Shown here: piece by piece, positions 1 through 5,949 of the stretch
Position numbering within the stretch: the stretch's first letter is position 1
Layout: every line of letters starts with the position of its first letter
IMG/VR virus record: IMGVR_UViG_3300009790_000002
Span: 1-29,323 of that record
From: a virus
Length of the DNA stretch: 29,323 bases
Direction: 5' to 3' (one strand)
Position numbers and translations under genes: made by a program
Notes under the pieces: model-generated
Told to the model about the DNA's origin: nothing
What the model saw: the letters and a program-made list of their open reading frames with translations, nothing else
Database searches by the model: none

Positions 1-123
1 CTATTTGAGTTTGTATAGCTGAGGTTACTCCATCTAAGTAGCCTATTTCTGTATCTGATACTCCAGATACTATAGCCTGCTTCCCATCTATTTGAGTCTG
101 TATGGCAGAAGTTACTCCATCTA
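1..123. repeat. Terminal direct repeat, left copy (circular overlap)
   Basis: These 123 bases are identical to 29201-29323. The neighbouring paralogous fibre repeats differ from them at many nucleotide positions, so an exact 123-base match is better explained by a circular or circularly permuted molecule assembled with an overlap than by ordinary repeat similarity. The unique length is then about 29,200 bp. Confidence 0.9.
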
Positions 124-670
124 GGTAGCCTATTTCAGTATCAGAAACTCCAGAAACTATAGCTTGCTTTCCATCCATTTGAGTTTGTATAGCAGAAGAA
201 ACGCCAGATAAATAACTAACCTCTGTAGAAGTAGCTGATCCTACAGCAACTTTGCCACTAGAATCAGATATAAGAACTTTAGAAGCTGTAAGAGTTTCAG
301 TGTCAATAGTAGTAGCAGCTCCTGTTATAGTGGGCTGCTTTCCATCTAACTGAGTTTGAATAGCGGATGTTACTCCGTCTAAATATCCTACCTCTGTATC
401 AGTTACATCAGAAACAGCTAATTTACCACTAGAATTAGATACTATTGCTCTGGAAGCAGTTAAATCTGTATCAGTTACAGTAGTAGCTCCTCCTGTTATT
501 TGGCTCTGCATACTATCTAACTGGGTCTGCACACTACTAGTTACTCCATCTAGATAACCTAGCTCAGTATCTGTTACAGCACTTACAGCAACTTTACCAG
601 AAGAATTAGAAACTACTGCTCTTGAAGCAGTTAAATTAGAGCCAGTTATAGTAGTTGCTGCTCCTGTTAT
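1..670. repeat. Tandem fibre repeats, left part
   Basis: On the minus strand this stretch encodes about three 57-aa repeats (ending YLDGVTS or YLSGVSS, then a Q/D-rich IQTQxDxKQ) and two short 29-aa units. The units are clearly related in protein but diverged in DNA, which suggests old duplication under selection. Confidence 0.85.
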
Positions 671-1141
671 AGTGTCCTGTTTAGTTGCTATTAAATTTGT
701 TATAGTAGTATAAAAGCTAGCATCATCATTTAAGGCGGCTGCAATTTCGTTTAATGTATCTAAAGTTCCTGGAGCGGAATCTACTAAAGCTGCTACAGAA
801 CTATTAACAAAAGCCTCAGTTGCTATATGCCTCCAGTCTGAATCATAAAATTCTAATTTGCTATCCGTAGTATTATATCTTATATGTCCTGAAGTACCTG
901 TAGGTCTTTGGGCATCAGTTCCTTTAGGCATGGCTACTGCATCAGTTTTAGAACTTATATCTAAAGAAACAGAAGCAGCTCCGCCTATTCCAAACACTCC
1001 ATCAGTATCTACATAAAGCCCTAAATTATTTCCATTCCCATCCGATAGCTGTTTTCCTGTAGTTCCAGCCTCTGCATTATCAGTAACTTTTACTAGTGAT
1101 TTATAAGTGTCTTTTATTTTAGTTCCTGTTAAAGTTGCCAT
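1..1141 (-). CDS. Repeat-containing tail fibre, N-terminal part (continues at 29200)
   Basis: This is the 5' part of a fibre gene that starts with ATG at 1141 (MATLTGTKIKD) and runs off base 1 into 29200 in the same frame. Across the join the gene is 3,795 nt, about 1,264 residues. The first 155 or so residues form a head region that includes YNTTDSKLEFYDSDW, like the short segments before repeats in many phage fibres. Then come repeats of about 57 residues carrying YLDGVTSxIQTQ(L/I)D, plus short 29-residue versions starting IVSGVSDTEIG. The gene follows three small proteins and a lysis cassette and has a promoter-like element at 1150-1177. Its role as a receptor-contacting tail fibre is inferred from architecture. 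Confidence 0.88.
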   Translation of the reverse strand, partial: MATLTGTKIKDTYKSLVKVTDNAEAGTTGKQLSDGNGNNLGLYVDTDGVFGIGGAASVSLDISSKTDAVAMPKGTDAQRPTGTSGHIRYNTTDSKLEFYDSDWRHIATEAFVNSSVAALVDSAPGTLDTLNEIAAALNDDASFYTTITNLIATKQDTITGAATTITGSNLTASRAVVSNSSGKVAVSAVTDTELGYLDGVTSSVQTQLDSMQSQITGGATTVTDTDLTASRAIVSNSSGKLAVSDVTDTEVGYLDGVTSAIQTQLDGKQPTITGAATTIDTETLTASKVLISDSSGKVAVGSATSTEVSYLSGVSSAIQTQMDGKQAIVSGVSDTEIGYLDGVTSAIQTQIDGKQAIVSGVSDTEIGYLDGVTSAIQTQI

Positions 1142-1149
1142 ACTTTATT

Positions 1150-1177
1150 TTTTTTACAAATTTACAATTTTTTTAAT
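1150..1177 (-). promoter_or_regulatory. Promoter-like element before the tail fibre (28-bp repeat, copy 1)
   Basis: The minus strand carries TAAATTTG at 1164-1157, fitting the Bacteroidota -7 box TAnnTTTG, 15 nt before the fibre ATG. The surrounding 28 bases recur exactly at 26091-26118 before the tail-tube gene. No convincing TTTG -33 box is seen, so this may be a phage-specific late promoter or a leader element. Confidence 0.6.
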
Positions 1178-1310
1178 GTTCCCAGTTATCATTATTGTCA
1201 TTAAATTCCTTCTTTATACTTGACCAGAAAAATAGCTTTTTAATTATCCTTCTCATTTTTTGAATTATCTTACTACTCTTTCCAAACCCTATATTAATTC
1301 CTAAACCCAT
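1173..1310 (-). CDS. Small protein of unknown function (45 aa)
   Basis: Begins with ATG at 1310, one base after the upstream stop at 1312 (TAA A ATG), and ends with TAA at 1173. The product starts MGLGINIGFGKSS, then a basic stretch with KMRRIIKKLFFW and an acidic/Asn-rich end (NDNNDNWEH). A 28-bp promoter-like element overlaps its last codons, so fibre transcription may start inside it. No family is recognised. The tight spacing on both sides and the open frame favour a real gene, perhaps a minor virion protein. Confidence 0.55.
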   Translation of the reverse strand: MGLGINIGFGKSSKIIQKMRRIIKKLFFWSSIKKEFNDNNDNWEH

Positions 1311-1311
1311 T

Positions 1312-1596
1312 TTACTTATGTAAATAACATATAACAATTCCAGAGGCTATAGATACACTAGTAAAATCTCCGTATAAAATATGACCTTCTTTTAAATCTA
1401 AACTACTTACAGAACTATCTCCAGTAGAAATATTAGAGCTGAAAGATATAACAGCATCTTTTAAACAATGAATAGTACAAAAACTTTCTCCACTAGTAGA
1501 ACTAGTAGTAGCATCCTCATCTAATAATCTAAAACCATAATCTCCAAAAGATAATCTGTGGTAGTGATTTGCGCTGTATAATTGTTTAGTAGCCAT
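1312..1596 (-). CDS. Small probable virion-associated protein (94 aa)
   Basis: Begins MATKQLYSANHYHRLSFGDYG from an ATG at 1596, three bases after the upstream stop. The C-terminal half reads as short beta strands ending in LKEGHILYGDFTS followed by ASGIVICY. Segments of the type 'ILYGDFTS...SG.V.AY' are familiar from small structural or decoration-like proteins near fibre genes in marine phages, from memory and not searched. It sits between a basic 45-aa protein and a second small gene directly upstream of the fibre. A role in the virion or host contact is plausible but unproven. Confidence 0.65.
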   Translation of the reverse strand: MATKQLYSANHYHRLSFGDYGFRLLDEDATTSSTSGESFCTIHCLKDAVISFSSNISTGDSSVSSLDLKEGHILYGDFTSVSIASGIVICYLHK

Positions 1597-1598
1597 TT

Positions 1599-1736
1599 TT
1601 ATCTCCCTTGACCTTTATAACTTTTACCATATTTTCTATTTCTATCCTTCAAAGATAAATTTTTAGAATGTTTATTTTTTCTTTTTTTCTTAGGTTTTTC
1701 TCTATACTCATTATTAATAGTTCTTATTCTAGCCAT
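1599..1736 (-). CDS. Small basic protein (45 aa)
   Basis: The ATG at 1736 overlaps the last 8 nt of the holin gene; the stop is TAA at 1599, three bases before the next ATG. The product begins MARIRTINNEYREKPKKKRKN and is extremely rich in Lys and Arg over its whole length, with no hydrophobic segment. Such composition suggests nucleic-acid or membrane-surface binding, but no family is recognised. The overlapping start and close packing in the operon are the main evidence that it is translated. Confidence 0.55.
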   Translation of the reverse strand: MARIRTINNEYREKPKKKRKNKHSKNLSLKDRNRKYGKSYKGQGR

Positions 1737-2145
1737 CCCTTTTTACTTTTGCTATTTTCTCAAATGATCTCCCTCCAAAATAACCAGCAAAAACTATCCA
1801 TAAAAGTTCTTTAACTACTTCTAGTTCTTTTATTTGCAAATACCATCCAACAACAAAAGAAACAGTTAAAAATGCTAGTGTTAAAGGTCTGACATTTTTA
1901 GCTAAAAAGCTATCAGATGCAGCATCTGACTCCCAACGTCTAGTTATTCCATCCATCTCAGACCTTTCTAACTCTAGCTTTCTTAAAGCTAATTCTTTAT
2001 CTTCTTGACTCATTCCAGAGCCGCCTATTATAGCCTCTATAACATTCCCTACTGGAGTATCTTCAGCTATTGCGCTTACTACAGAGGGAATCTTCTTTAA
2101 TAAAAATTGTCCTACTTTAGTATTCTTAAAAGCTTTTTTCTTCAT
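1729..2145 (-). CDS. Holin, 3TM/GTA-type
   Basis: 138 aa. The segment around residues 70-90, RRWESDAASDSFLAKNVRP, closely fits the signature of the 3TM holin family described in gene-transfer agents and phages (RWE.D..SD.WL.K..RP). Hydrophobic helices follow at about residues 86-103 and 112-126. A weakly amphipathic N-terminal region with an acidic/basic stretch (QEDKELALRKLELERSE) precedes them. It follows the M15 endolysin gene after 27 nt, which supports a lysis role: forming membrane lesions that release the endolysin. The next gene overlaps its end by 8 nt. Start ATG at 2145. Confidence 0.85.
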   Translation of the reverse strand: MKKKAFKNTKVGQFLLKKIPSVVSAIAEDTPVGNVIEAIIGGSGMSQEDKELALRKLELERSEMDGITRRWESDAASDSFLAKNVRPLTLAFLTVSFVVGWYLQIKELEVVKELLWIVFAGYFGGRSFEKIAKVKRDG

Positions 2146-2172
2146 TTTAAATTAATTGTACTTCCTTCAGTA

Positions 2173-2571
2173 TTAGTTATAGAGCCATATAACATCTGGA
2201 GCTTTATCTCCATGAGCATCTGCTCCGTCTGCATGGATGAAAACTTCATGTATTCCAATTCTGTTAATTCCAGCTTTAATGAGTCCATTAATAATTTTGT
2301 ATCTAGCTCTGGATCCCAAATAAGATATATCTGCTGCGCAGCATCCTTTTTCCCTTGTTGTAAGATGAGCGCTATCTGGTTTTCCTCCAACTTTTTTATT
2401 CCTCTCTGGAGTCCTTGCTCCGCTATTAATTTTATAGGGAACTCCACTAATCTCTCTGGCTTTATCCAGCTTAAGAAGAAAATTAAAATCCATATACTTA
2501 GCAGCGCTTCCTTTTTCATTAGGGCAATCAAATTCTTCTATTTTAAAATATTTTAATTCTTTCCTAGACAT
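2173..2571 (-). CDS. Endolysin, peptidase M15 family
   Basis: 132 aa from the ATG at 2571; a TTG six bases upstream is possible but less likely. The sequence fits the M15A/M15_3 D-Ala-D-Ala carboxypeptidase-like family: YFKIEEFDCP near the start, INSGARTPERNKKVGGKPDSAH (H69), CCAADI (D81), RIGI and FIHAD (H113), the three positions expected to bind zinc, and ending VIWLY. It would cut peptide cross-links of the cell wall at lysis. An odd insertion, TTREKGCC, sits between the first His and the Asp. The gene start overlaps the upstream membrane-protein gene by 19 nt, so lysis genes are probably translationally linked. Confidence 0.9.
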   Translation of the reverse strand: MSRKELKYFKIEEFDCPNEKGSAAKYMDFNFLLKLDKAREISGVPYKINSGARTPERNKKVGGKPDSAHLTTREKGCCAADISYLGSRARYKIINGLIKAGINRIGIHEVFIHADGADAHGDKAPDVIWLYN

Positions 2572-3008
2572 GAGCAATTATTTTCTCCGCAAATACATTC
2601 TTTTTTATTTTTTTTGTTATGGTTTTTGTTGTCGAAATCCATAGCAGCCTTTAGCATAAACTGATCTATTAAATCTATTTGCCCTTTAAGCATTTTATCC
2701 TGTAGATTTATTATTAGTTTTTCATATTCATCCTTTGATTTATTTAATAATTCAATTTGTTTTTCTTTCTTTTCTAAAGATGATTTTAATTGAGTCATTT
2801 CACTAGCTGAAGTTCCTGAAATTGAAGAAATTAAAACTGGAATACTAGCGCCTATAGTTCCTATTAAAACCATTACAACCTCTTTATTTGTTTCTAAAAC
2901 TGGGTATTGAATTAATGCTATTATAATTCCTAAAATAAATATAAAGACAAATAAGGAGCCAAAATATCCCCTCAATTCCTTTCCAATACCATTTTTAAAA
3001 ATCATCAT
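2553..3008 (-). CDS. Membrane protein with coiled coil and Cys cluster, lysis-cassette (151 aa)
   Basis: Two hydrophobic segments at about residues 17-36 and 45-63 are followed by a charged heptad-like stretch (about 68-107, SSLEKKEKQIELLNKSKDEYEK) and a polar tail with four cysteines, CICGENNCSC, at 138-147. It starts at ATG 3008, overlapping the TGA of the 53-aa gene before it, and its end overlaps the endolysin start by 19 nt. The position suggests a holin, antiholin or spanin-like function, but no named family is recognised. The Cys pairs could bind metal or form disulphides. Confidence 0.7.
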   Translation of the reverse strand: MMIFKNGIGKELRGYFGSLFVFIFILGIIIALIQYPVLETNKEVVMVLIGTIGASIPVLISSISGTSASEMTQLKSSLEKKEKQIELLNKSKDEYEKLIINLQDKMLKGQIDLIDQFMLKAAMDFDNKNHNKKNKKECICGENNCSCLGKN

Positions 3009-3166
3009 TTCTTTTTTATTTCATTTTTTAACTTATAATAAATCTGAATTACTGTATAAACTAAAGTAAATAATAATACTAATATTTGTAACATGGGCAA
3101 AGCGGTTTCAAATGCGCTGAAAATTAAAGCTCCAGCATTAACTCCGTAAATTTTTAAATCATTCAT
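3005..3166 (-). CDS. Small single-span membrane protein (53 aa), holin-like
   Basis: ATG at 3166, stop TGA at 3005-3007 overlapping the next ATG in an ATGA arrangement, which suggests translational coupling. The product begins MNDLKIYGVNAGALIFSAFE and has a strong hydrophobic span at about residues 23-45 (LPMLQILVLLFTLVYTVIQIYY), ending in KLKNEIKKK. One helix with a basic cytoplasmic tail and placement directly upstream of other lysis genes fit a small holin or antiholin. This is inference; no family is recognised. Confidence 0.65.
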   Translation of the reverse strand: MNDLKIYGVNAGALIFSAFETALPMLQILVLLFTLVYTVIQIYYKLKNEIKKK

Positions 3167-3168
3167 AA

Positions 3169-3606
3169 TTAATTTTTTTCAACTCTATTACTAACTTCTA
3201 CTACTGCTCTATAGTAGGTTCTATCTTTTAAATCTTCTTCTAAATATTGTACATTTTCTATTGTAGAAGTATAACAGCTAAACCCATCATCTGATAGATC
3301 TGGAAGCCCACTAGTTCTAGTTCTTAGTTTATTTATAACACTATCTGTAATCTGATTTACTTGAAGTTCTCCTCCAGAATCCCCATCAAAAGCAGTAACT
3401 ACCTCTACTCTTGTTTCACAATTAATGATATAAGAATCTTTGTTCTGATCTATTTCGCTAGTGCTTACTGAATATATTTTAATGTAAGGAGCTGTAGCGG
3501 ATCTAGGCACTTTATTATAAGCAGGAACTAGAGCGCTATTACTAGTAATAGTATTATTTAATCGAGCAAAAAAAATCTTCCTTAGATGGTGTAAAGCTTC
3601 ATTCAT
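3169..3606 (-). CDS. Tail completion / tail terminator-like protein
   Basis: 145 aa, with an N-terminal helix (MNEALHHLRKIFFARLNN), then APYIKIYSVSTSEIDQNKDSY, a strand-rich core (NCETRVEVVTAF) and RTYYRAVVEVSNRVE at the end. This pattern matches the DUF3168/gp17-like tail-completion group that caps the tail tube or completes the head-tail joint. Its position as the last of four consecutive connector genes (after connector, head closure and gp10-like genes) is the usual siphovirus order and is strong support. Confidence 0.75.
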   Translation of the reverse strand: MNEALHHLRKIFFARLNNTITSNSALVPAYNKVPRSATAPYIKIYSVSTSEIDQNKDSYIINCETRVEVVTAFDGDSGGELQVNQITDSVINKLRTRTSGLPDLSDDGFSCYTSTIENVQYLEEDLKDRTYYRAVVEVSNRVEKN

Positions 3607-3608
3607 TT

Positions 3609-4067
3609 TTATCTTTTTATAATTTTATTAATTCTTTTTTTTAATCTATCAAATAATTTTCTATATTCTACTCTTATACTAGGAAAGAAAAAAGGCTTTG
3701 CTGCTCTATCAATTTCTTTTATTCCTCTTCCTTTAAATTGCATAGCATAAGATGGAGGGATTCCCAACTGTAGCATATCATTTAAATTAACATCTTTTCC
3801 TAAACCAAATTCAATATATGGCGCATAATGTTTAGAAGTTTCTATATAAGCTGTTTTCCCTGATTTTCCAAAATTAGTAGCTTGCTTTAAACCTCCTCTA
3901 GAATGCTTAAAAGGAGTAGAGGCTAAAGTCTTTTTTATTCTAGCACTAGATAAAGAAGCAGTTTTCCCTATCTCATTGGTTAATCCTTTTTTAGATAGAT
4001 CTTCTAGTTGAGCCATTTTTCTTTTCAAATTGCTCATATCAACTTTATTTATTTTTAGACTAGTCAA
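3609..4067 (-). CDS. HK97 gp10-like head-tail protein
   Basis: 152 aa. YAPYIEFGLGKD in the middle and AAKPFFFPSIR near the end are the typical landmarks of the HK97-gp10-like family (YA.YIEFGTG ... PARPFL.PA), which acts at the head-tail interface or in tail completion. The only start that keeps the N-terminal part of the domain (KINKVDMSNLKRKMAQLEDL) is a TTG at 4067, overlapping the previous gene by 8 nt. An ATG at 4037 would lose ten residues. Basic C-terminus (RLKKRINKIIKR). Confidence 0.85.
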   Translation of the reverse strand: MTSLKINKVDMSNLKRKMAQLEDLSKKGLTNEIGKTASLSSARIKKTLASTPFKHSRGGLKQATNFGKSGKTAYIETSKHYAPYIEFGLGKDVNLNDMLQLGIPPSYAMQFKGRGIKEIDRAAKPFFFPSIRVEYRKLFDRLKKRINKIIKR

Positions 4068-4386
4068 TTTTTATAGCTCTTATAGTTGAATAATATTTAT
4101 GGCTACTATCAAACATCTCATTTATTCTATATTCATTACTAGCGCCTTCTATTTGGAGTATGTCAGTATCTTGTATAGTATCTGCTGTTTTTTTTCTTAC
4201 AATTAATTCTATATCTGTATATATTTTTCTATGTACATTATCAGAATTAATATCTCCAGACATATCTTTTTTAAAAGCCCAAATAGTAGATACTGTAGCT
4301 TTAGTAGAACTAAACCCTCCATAACCATCAGCAGATTTAGTTAATCTTTTTACCACCACTCTAGTATCTAATTTTCCAGCATCCAT
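4060..4386 (-). CDS. Head closure / head-tail adaptor (SPP1 gp16-like)
   Basis: 108 aa. MDAGKLDTRVVVKRLTKSADGYGGFSS at the start and ELIVRKKTADTIQDTDILQIEG in the middle fit the phage head-tail joining family (SPP1 gp16/HK97 type): a strand-rich protein that closes the head below the connector. ATG at 4386 shares its first base with the stop of the upstream connector gene, and its end overlaps the gp10-like gene by 8 nt, so four connector proteins are likely made from one message. Confidence 0.85.
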   Translation of the reverse strand: MDAGKLDTRVVVKRLTKSADGYGGFSSTKATVSTIWAFKKDMSGDINSDNVHRKIYTDIELIVRKKTADTIQDTDILQIEGASNEYRINEMFDSSHKYYSTIRAIKID

Positions 4387-4943
4387 TATATAAATACATT
4401 TTTTTCAGAAGCTAGAAAATCTTTAACGCTAGAAGGGATGGTAGCTACAATAGTACCAGTTACAAAATCTGATCTATTATCATAATAAGTAGATACTAGT
4501 TGTTTTATAGCATGTTCATAAATAGCGCCTGTTAATCCTGAAGTAACATAAGTTATTTTTAATTCACTTGCAGGGAGGCTATCTAGCTCTATAATTTCAT
4601 TATTTAATCCTTTAGCTTCATATTCAGCAGCAGATCCATCTACTAAAACGGAACTAATACTAGCTACTGGAGCAAAAGGGAGATTTATCCTATCATTTAA
4701 ATAAGGAGTATAGATGCTTCTATTTTTAGCCACTATATCTTTTCCTAAATAATTTTCTATATTTATTCTAGCTGTAGTTATCATTTGAGCTATTATAGCA
4801 TCATCCGCAGAAGTATCAACTCTTAAAAAAGTTTTAGCTTCAGAGGTAGGAACTATCTCAGATCCTGTTACTGAATTAACTTTTATTTGATAGTGATAAT
4901 CTTGCGGATTCTCGCTTCTATAACCTTGAGTTTTAAATGCCAT
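4386..4943 (-). CDS. Head-tail connector protein (gp6/gp15-like)
   Basis: 185 aa. The stretch PTSEAKTFLRVDTSADDAIIAQMITTARINIENYLGKD is typical of the gp6/gp15 connector family (S..EaK.hLRvd...Dd.li..li..A...ie.yt...). The later part contains INLPFAPVASISSVLVDG and ITYVTSGLT, also typical. The protein forms the ring between portal and head-closure protein. It begins at ATG 4943, sharing one base with the stop of the small upstream gene. Confidence 0.88.
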   Translation of the reverse strand: MAFKTQGYRSENPQDYHYQIKVNSVTGSEIVPTSEAKTFLRVDTSADDAIIAQMITTARINIENYLGKDIVAKNRSIYTPYLNDRINLPFAPVASISSVLVDGSAAEYEAKGLNNEIIELDSLPASELKITYVTSGLTGAIYEHAIKQLVSTYYDNRSDFVTGTIVATIPSSVKDFLASEKNVFI

Positions 4944-5161
4944 TATTTAGATTTTTTACTAGATCTTTTTTTACTTTTTTTATCTTCTTTAGTTTCTTTA
5001 GCTGATTTATCTTCTTTTTTAGAAGGAGATTTTCCATCCCATTGCTCTGCTATATTAACTCTTAAATAATGATTTAGCTCTTTTCCTTCTAAATCTACTA
5101 TCTCACCTTCACGCCTCCAGCCATTCTGACTCCAAACGTCTTTTAACAATTTTACTTTCAT
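4943..5161 (-). CDS. Small head-associated protein with Lys-rich tail (72 aa)
   Basis: The first 40 residues (MKVKLLKDVWSQNGWRREGEIVDLEGKELNHYL) resemble a short beta-barrel-like fold found in small proteins encoded next to phage capsid genes. After RVNIAEQWDGK the rest is almost all Lys, Ser, Glu and Asp (residues about 48-72), probably disordered. It is the first gene of the connector operon, preceded by a promoter-like box at 5179-5186 and a terminator at 5182-5215. Function unknown; a minor head or connector role is plausible. Confidence 0.65.
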   Translation of the reverse strand: MKVKLLKDVWSQNGWRREGEIVDLEGKELNHYLRVNIAEQWDGKSPSKKEDKSAKETKEDKKSKKRSSKKSK

Positions 5162-5178
5162 AATAATATATTTTTATA

Positions 5179-5186
5179 CAAAAATA
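5179..5186 (-). promoter_or_regulatory. TAnnTTTG promoter-like box, connector operon
   Basis: Minus-strand TATTTTTG followed by TA, 17 nt upstream of the ATG at 5161 and directly after the terminator hairpin. It fits the Bacteroidota -7 box. No clear -33 TTTG could be assigned. Confidence 0.45.
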
Positions 5187-5215
5187 AAAAAAAAGCGCCA
5201 CTATACAGCAGCGCT
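5182..5215 (-). terminator. Rho-independent terminator after the nuclease gene
   Basis: On the minus strand the 5-bp stem AGCGC/GCGCT (5215-5211 with 5198-5194) has a 12-nt loop and is followed by nine T, A, then five T. It lies 64 nt beyond the stop of the PD-(D/E)XK gene and would separate the cassette from the connector operon. Confidence 0.7.
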
Positions 5216-5278
5216 CTTGAACAAAAAAACCAAACAAAAAAAGTTAAAACAAAAAAACTTCTTTGAAGAGAAACAAAA

Positions 5279-5659
5279 TTAGTATTTTTTTAATAAATCA
5301 AAGTTATTATAGTAGATTTTATTTAAGCCCTTTAGAGAGGCTCTAAAACTTTGTTGGGTGCCATTGTTAGGAAATATAAAAAACCCCTCATAGAAGTTGC
5401 TAAAAACAGCAAAAAAATCTACTTTTTCTTTTGTGTACTTAATACTATAGCTATGGATAGGAATTAAAACAGAATTTACTCTATCAGTTGGAATTTTTCT
5501 ACTAGACTTTATTTGAATTTTATAAATTTTTTTTCCATTATCTACAATACAGTCATAATGGCTAGAATCTAAAGTAGGCATAGAAACTATAAACCCTCTT
5601 TTAGTACACTCAGCGCAGAATAAATATTCCGCATAACATCCAAAACTATTATTGTTCAC
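5279..5659 (-). CDS. PD-(D/E)XK endonuclease-like protein (126 aa)
   Basis: The sequence G-CYAEYLFCAECTKRG, then SSHYDCIV and KIYKIQIKSS fits the PDDEXK_5 group of restriction-like or Holliday-resolvase-like nucleases: candidate active residues E11, D36, Q49 and K51. The start is GTG at 5659; an in-frame TGA lies immediately upstream and the first Glu motif would be lost with later starts. The gene is isolated between two terminators and a 7-bp hairpin touches its start codon. In this setting it could process DNA junctions or attack host or rival DNA. Substrate unknown. Confidence 0.75.
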   Translation of the reverse strand: MNNNSFGCYAEYLFCAECTKRGFIVSMPTLDSSHYDCIVDNGKKIYKIQIKSSRKIPTDRVNSVLIPIHSYSIKYTKEKVDFFAVFSNFYEGFFIFPNNGTQQSFRASLKGLNKIYYNNFDLLKKY

Positions 5660-5679
5660 TCAGCTAGGTTTAAGCTAAG
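5659..5679 (-). other. Hairpin touching the GTG start of the nuclease gene
   Basis: Minus-strand CTTAGCT pairs with AGCTGAG (one G-U pair) around a 7-nt loop. The last paired G is the first base of the GTG start at 5659. It could limit translation, or fold with the terminator just upstream; effect not known. Confidence 0.4.
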
Positions 5680-5681
5680 TT

Positions 5682-5709
5682 AAAAAAAAACCTCCAGAAT
5701 ATCTGGAGG
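5682..5709 (-). terminator. Strong Rho-independent terminator
   Basis: Perfect 8-bp stem CCTCCAGA/TCTGGAGG with a 3-nt loop (5709-5691), followed on the minus strand by nine T. It ends the transcript of the small genes 7191-5797. Confidence 0.85.
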
Positions 5710-5710
5710 C

Positions 5711-5779
5711 TCTAAACTATAATTGAATAAACAGAGTAATAAAATAACTAATTAAAAAAGGTAATTATCATAGTTTAGA
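5711..5779 (-). other. Long-range inverted repeat; possible structured 3' RNA
   Basis: TCTAAACTAT at 5711-5720 is the exact reverse complement of ATAGTTTAGA at 5770-5779, a 10-bp perfect stem enclosing 49 nt. One base separates it from the terminator hairpin at 5691-5709. No protein gene fits in 5662-5796. It could be a small RNA or a 3' untranslated structure protecting the message. Confidence 0.4.
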
Positions 5780-5796
5780 TTTAATTAAAAATCAAT

Positions 5797-5949
5797 TTAT
5801 TTTTCATGTATAAAAACAGCTACCGCTAAAAGAGCCATCATTATAGCATCTACAGCAGCACCATATCTATATAATAGAGAGATTCCCCAAAGTGAGAAAA
5901 AACCTACTAAAAAATATTTAACTGTTTGAGCGTTTATTTTTTTTTTCAT
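5797..5949 (-). CDS. Small membrane protein (50 aa), cassette gene
   Basis: Starts MKKKINAQTVKYFLVGFFS at ATG 5949 and stops with TAA at 5797. The ATG overlaps the TGA of the upstream gene (ATGA). Two hydrophobic segments, about residues 11-26 and 31-47, are joined by LYRYGAAVD, so it probably forms a membrane hairpin. It ends IHEK. No family is recognised. It is the last gene before a strong terminator in a cassette of unknown genes; superinfection exclusion or membrane-acting functions are common for such proteins but nothing here proves it. Confidence 0.65.
   Translation of the reverse strand: MKKKINAQTVKYFLVGFFSLWGISLLYRYGAAVDAIMMALLAVAVFIHEK

Noticed and set aside
1-700. CRISPR-like array or satellite because of regularly spaced similar sequences
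   Set aside because: The units code for a continuous protein repeat, have no unique spacers, and diverge in DNA.
2142-2531. 129-codon minus-strand ORF overlapping the endolysin
   Set aside because: The other frame has clear M15 zinc-site motifs; this frame has none and is a shadow.
2107-2556. 149-codon plus-strand ORF
   Set aside because: It is antisense to the M15 endolysin gene, rich in Ser, Phe and Cys without domain features, and no other plus-strand gene exists.
4887-5069. 60-codon plus-strand ORF, and the plus ORF at 8419-8628
   Set aside because: Both are antisense to well-supported connector and capsid genes and have low-complexity Leu/Ser composition caused by the complementary strand.
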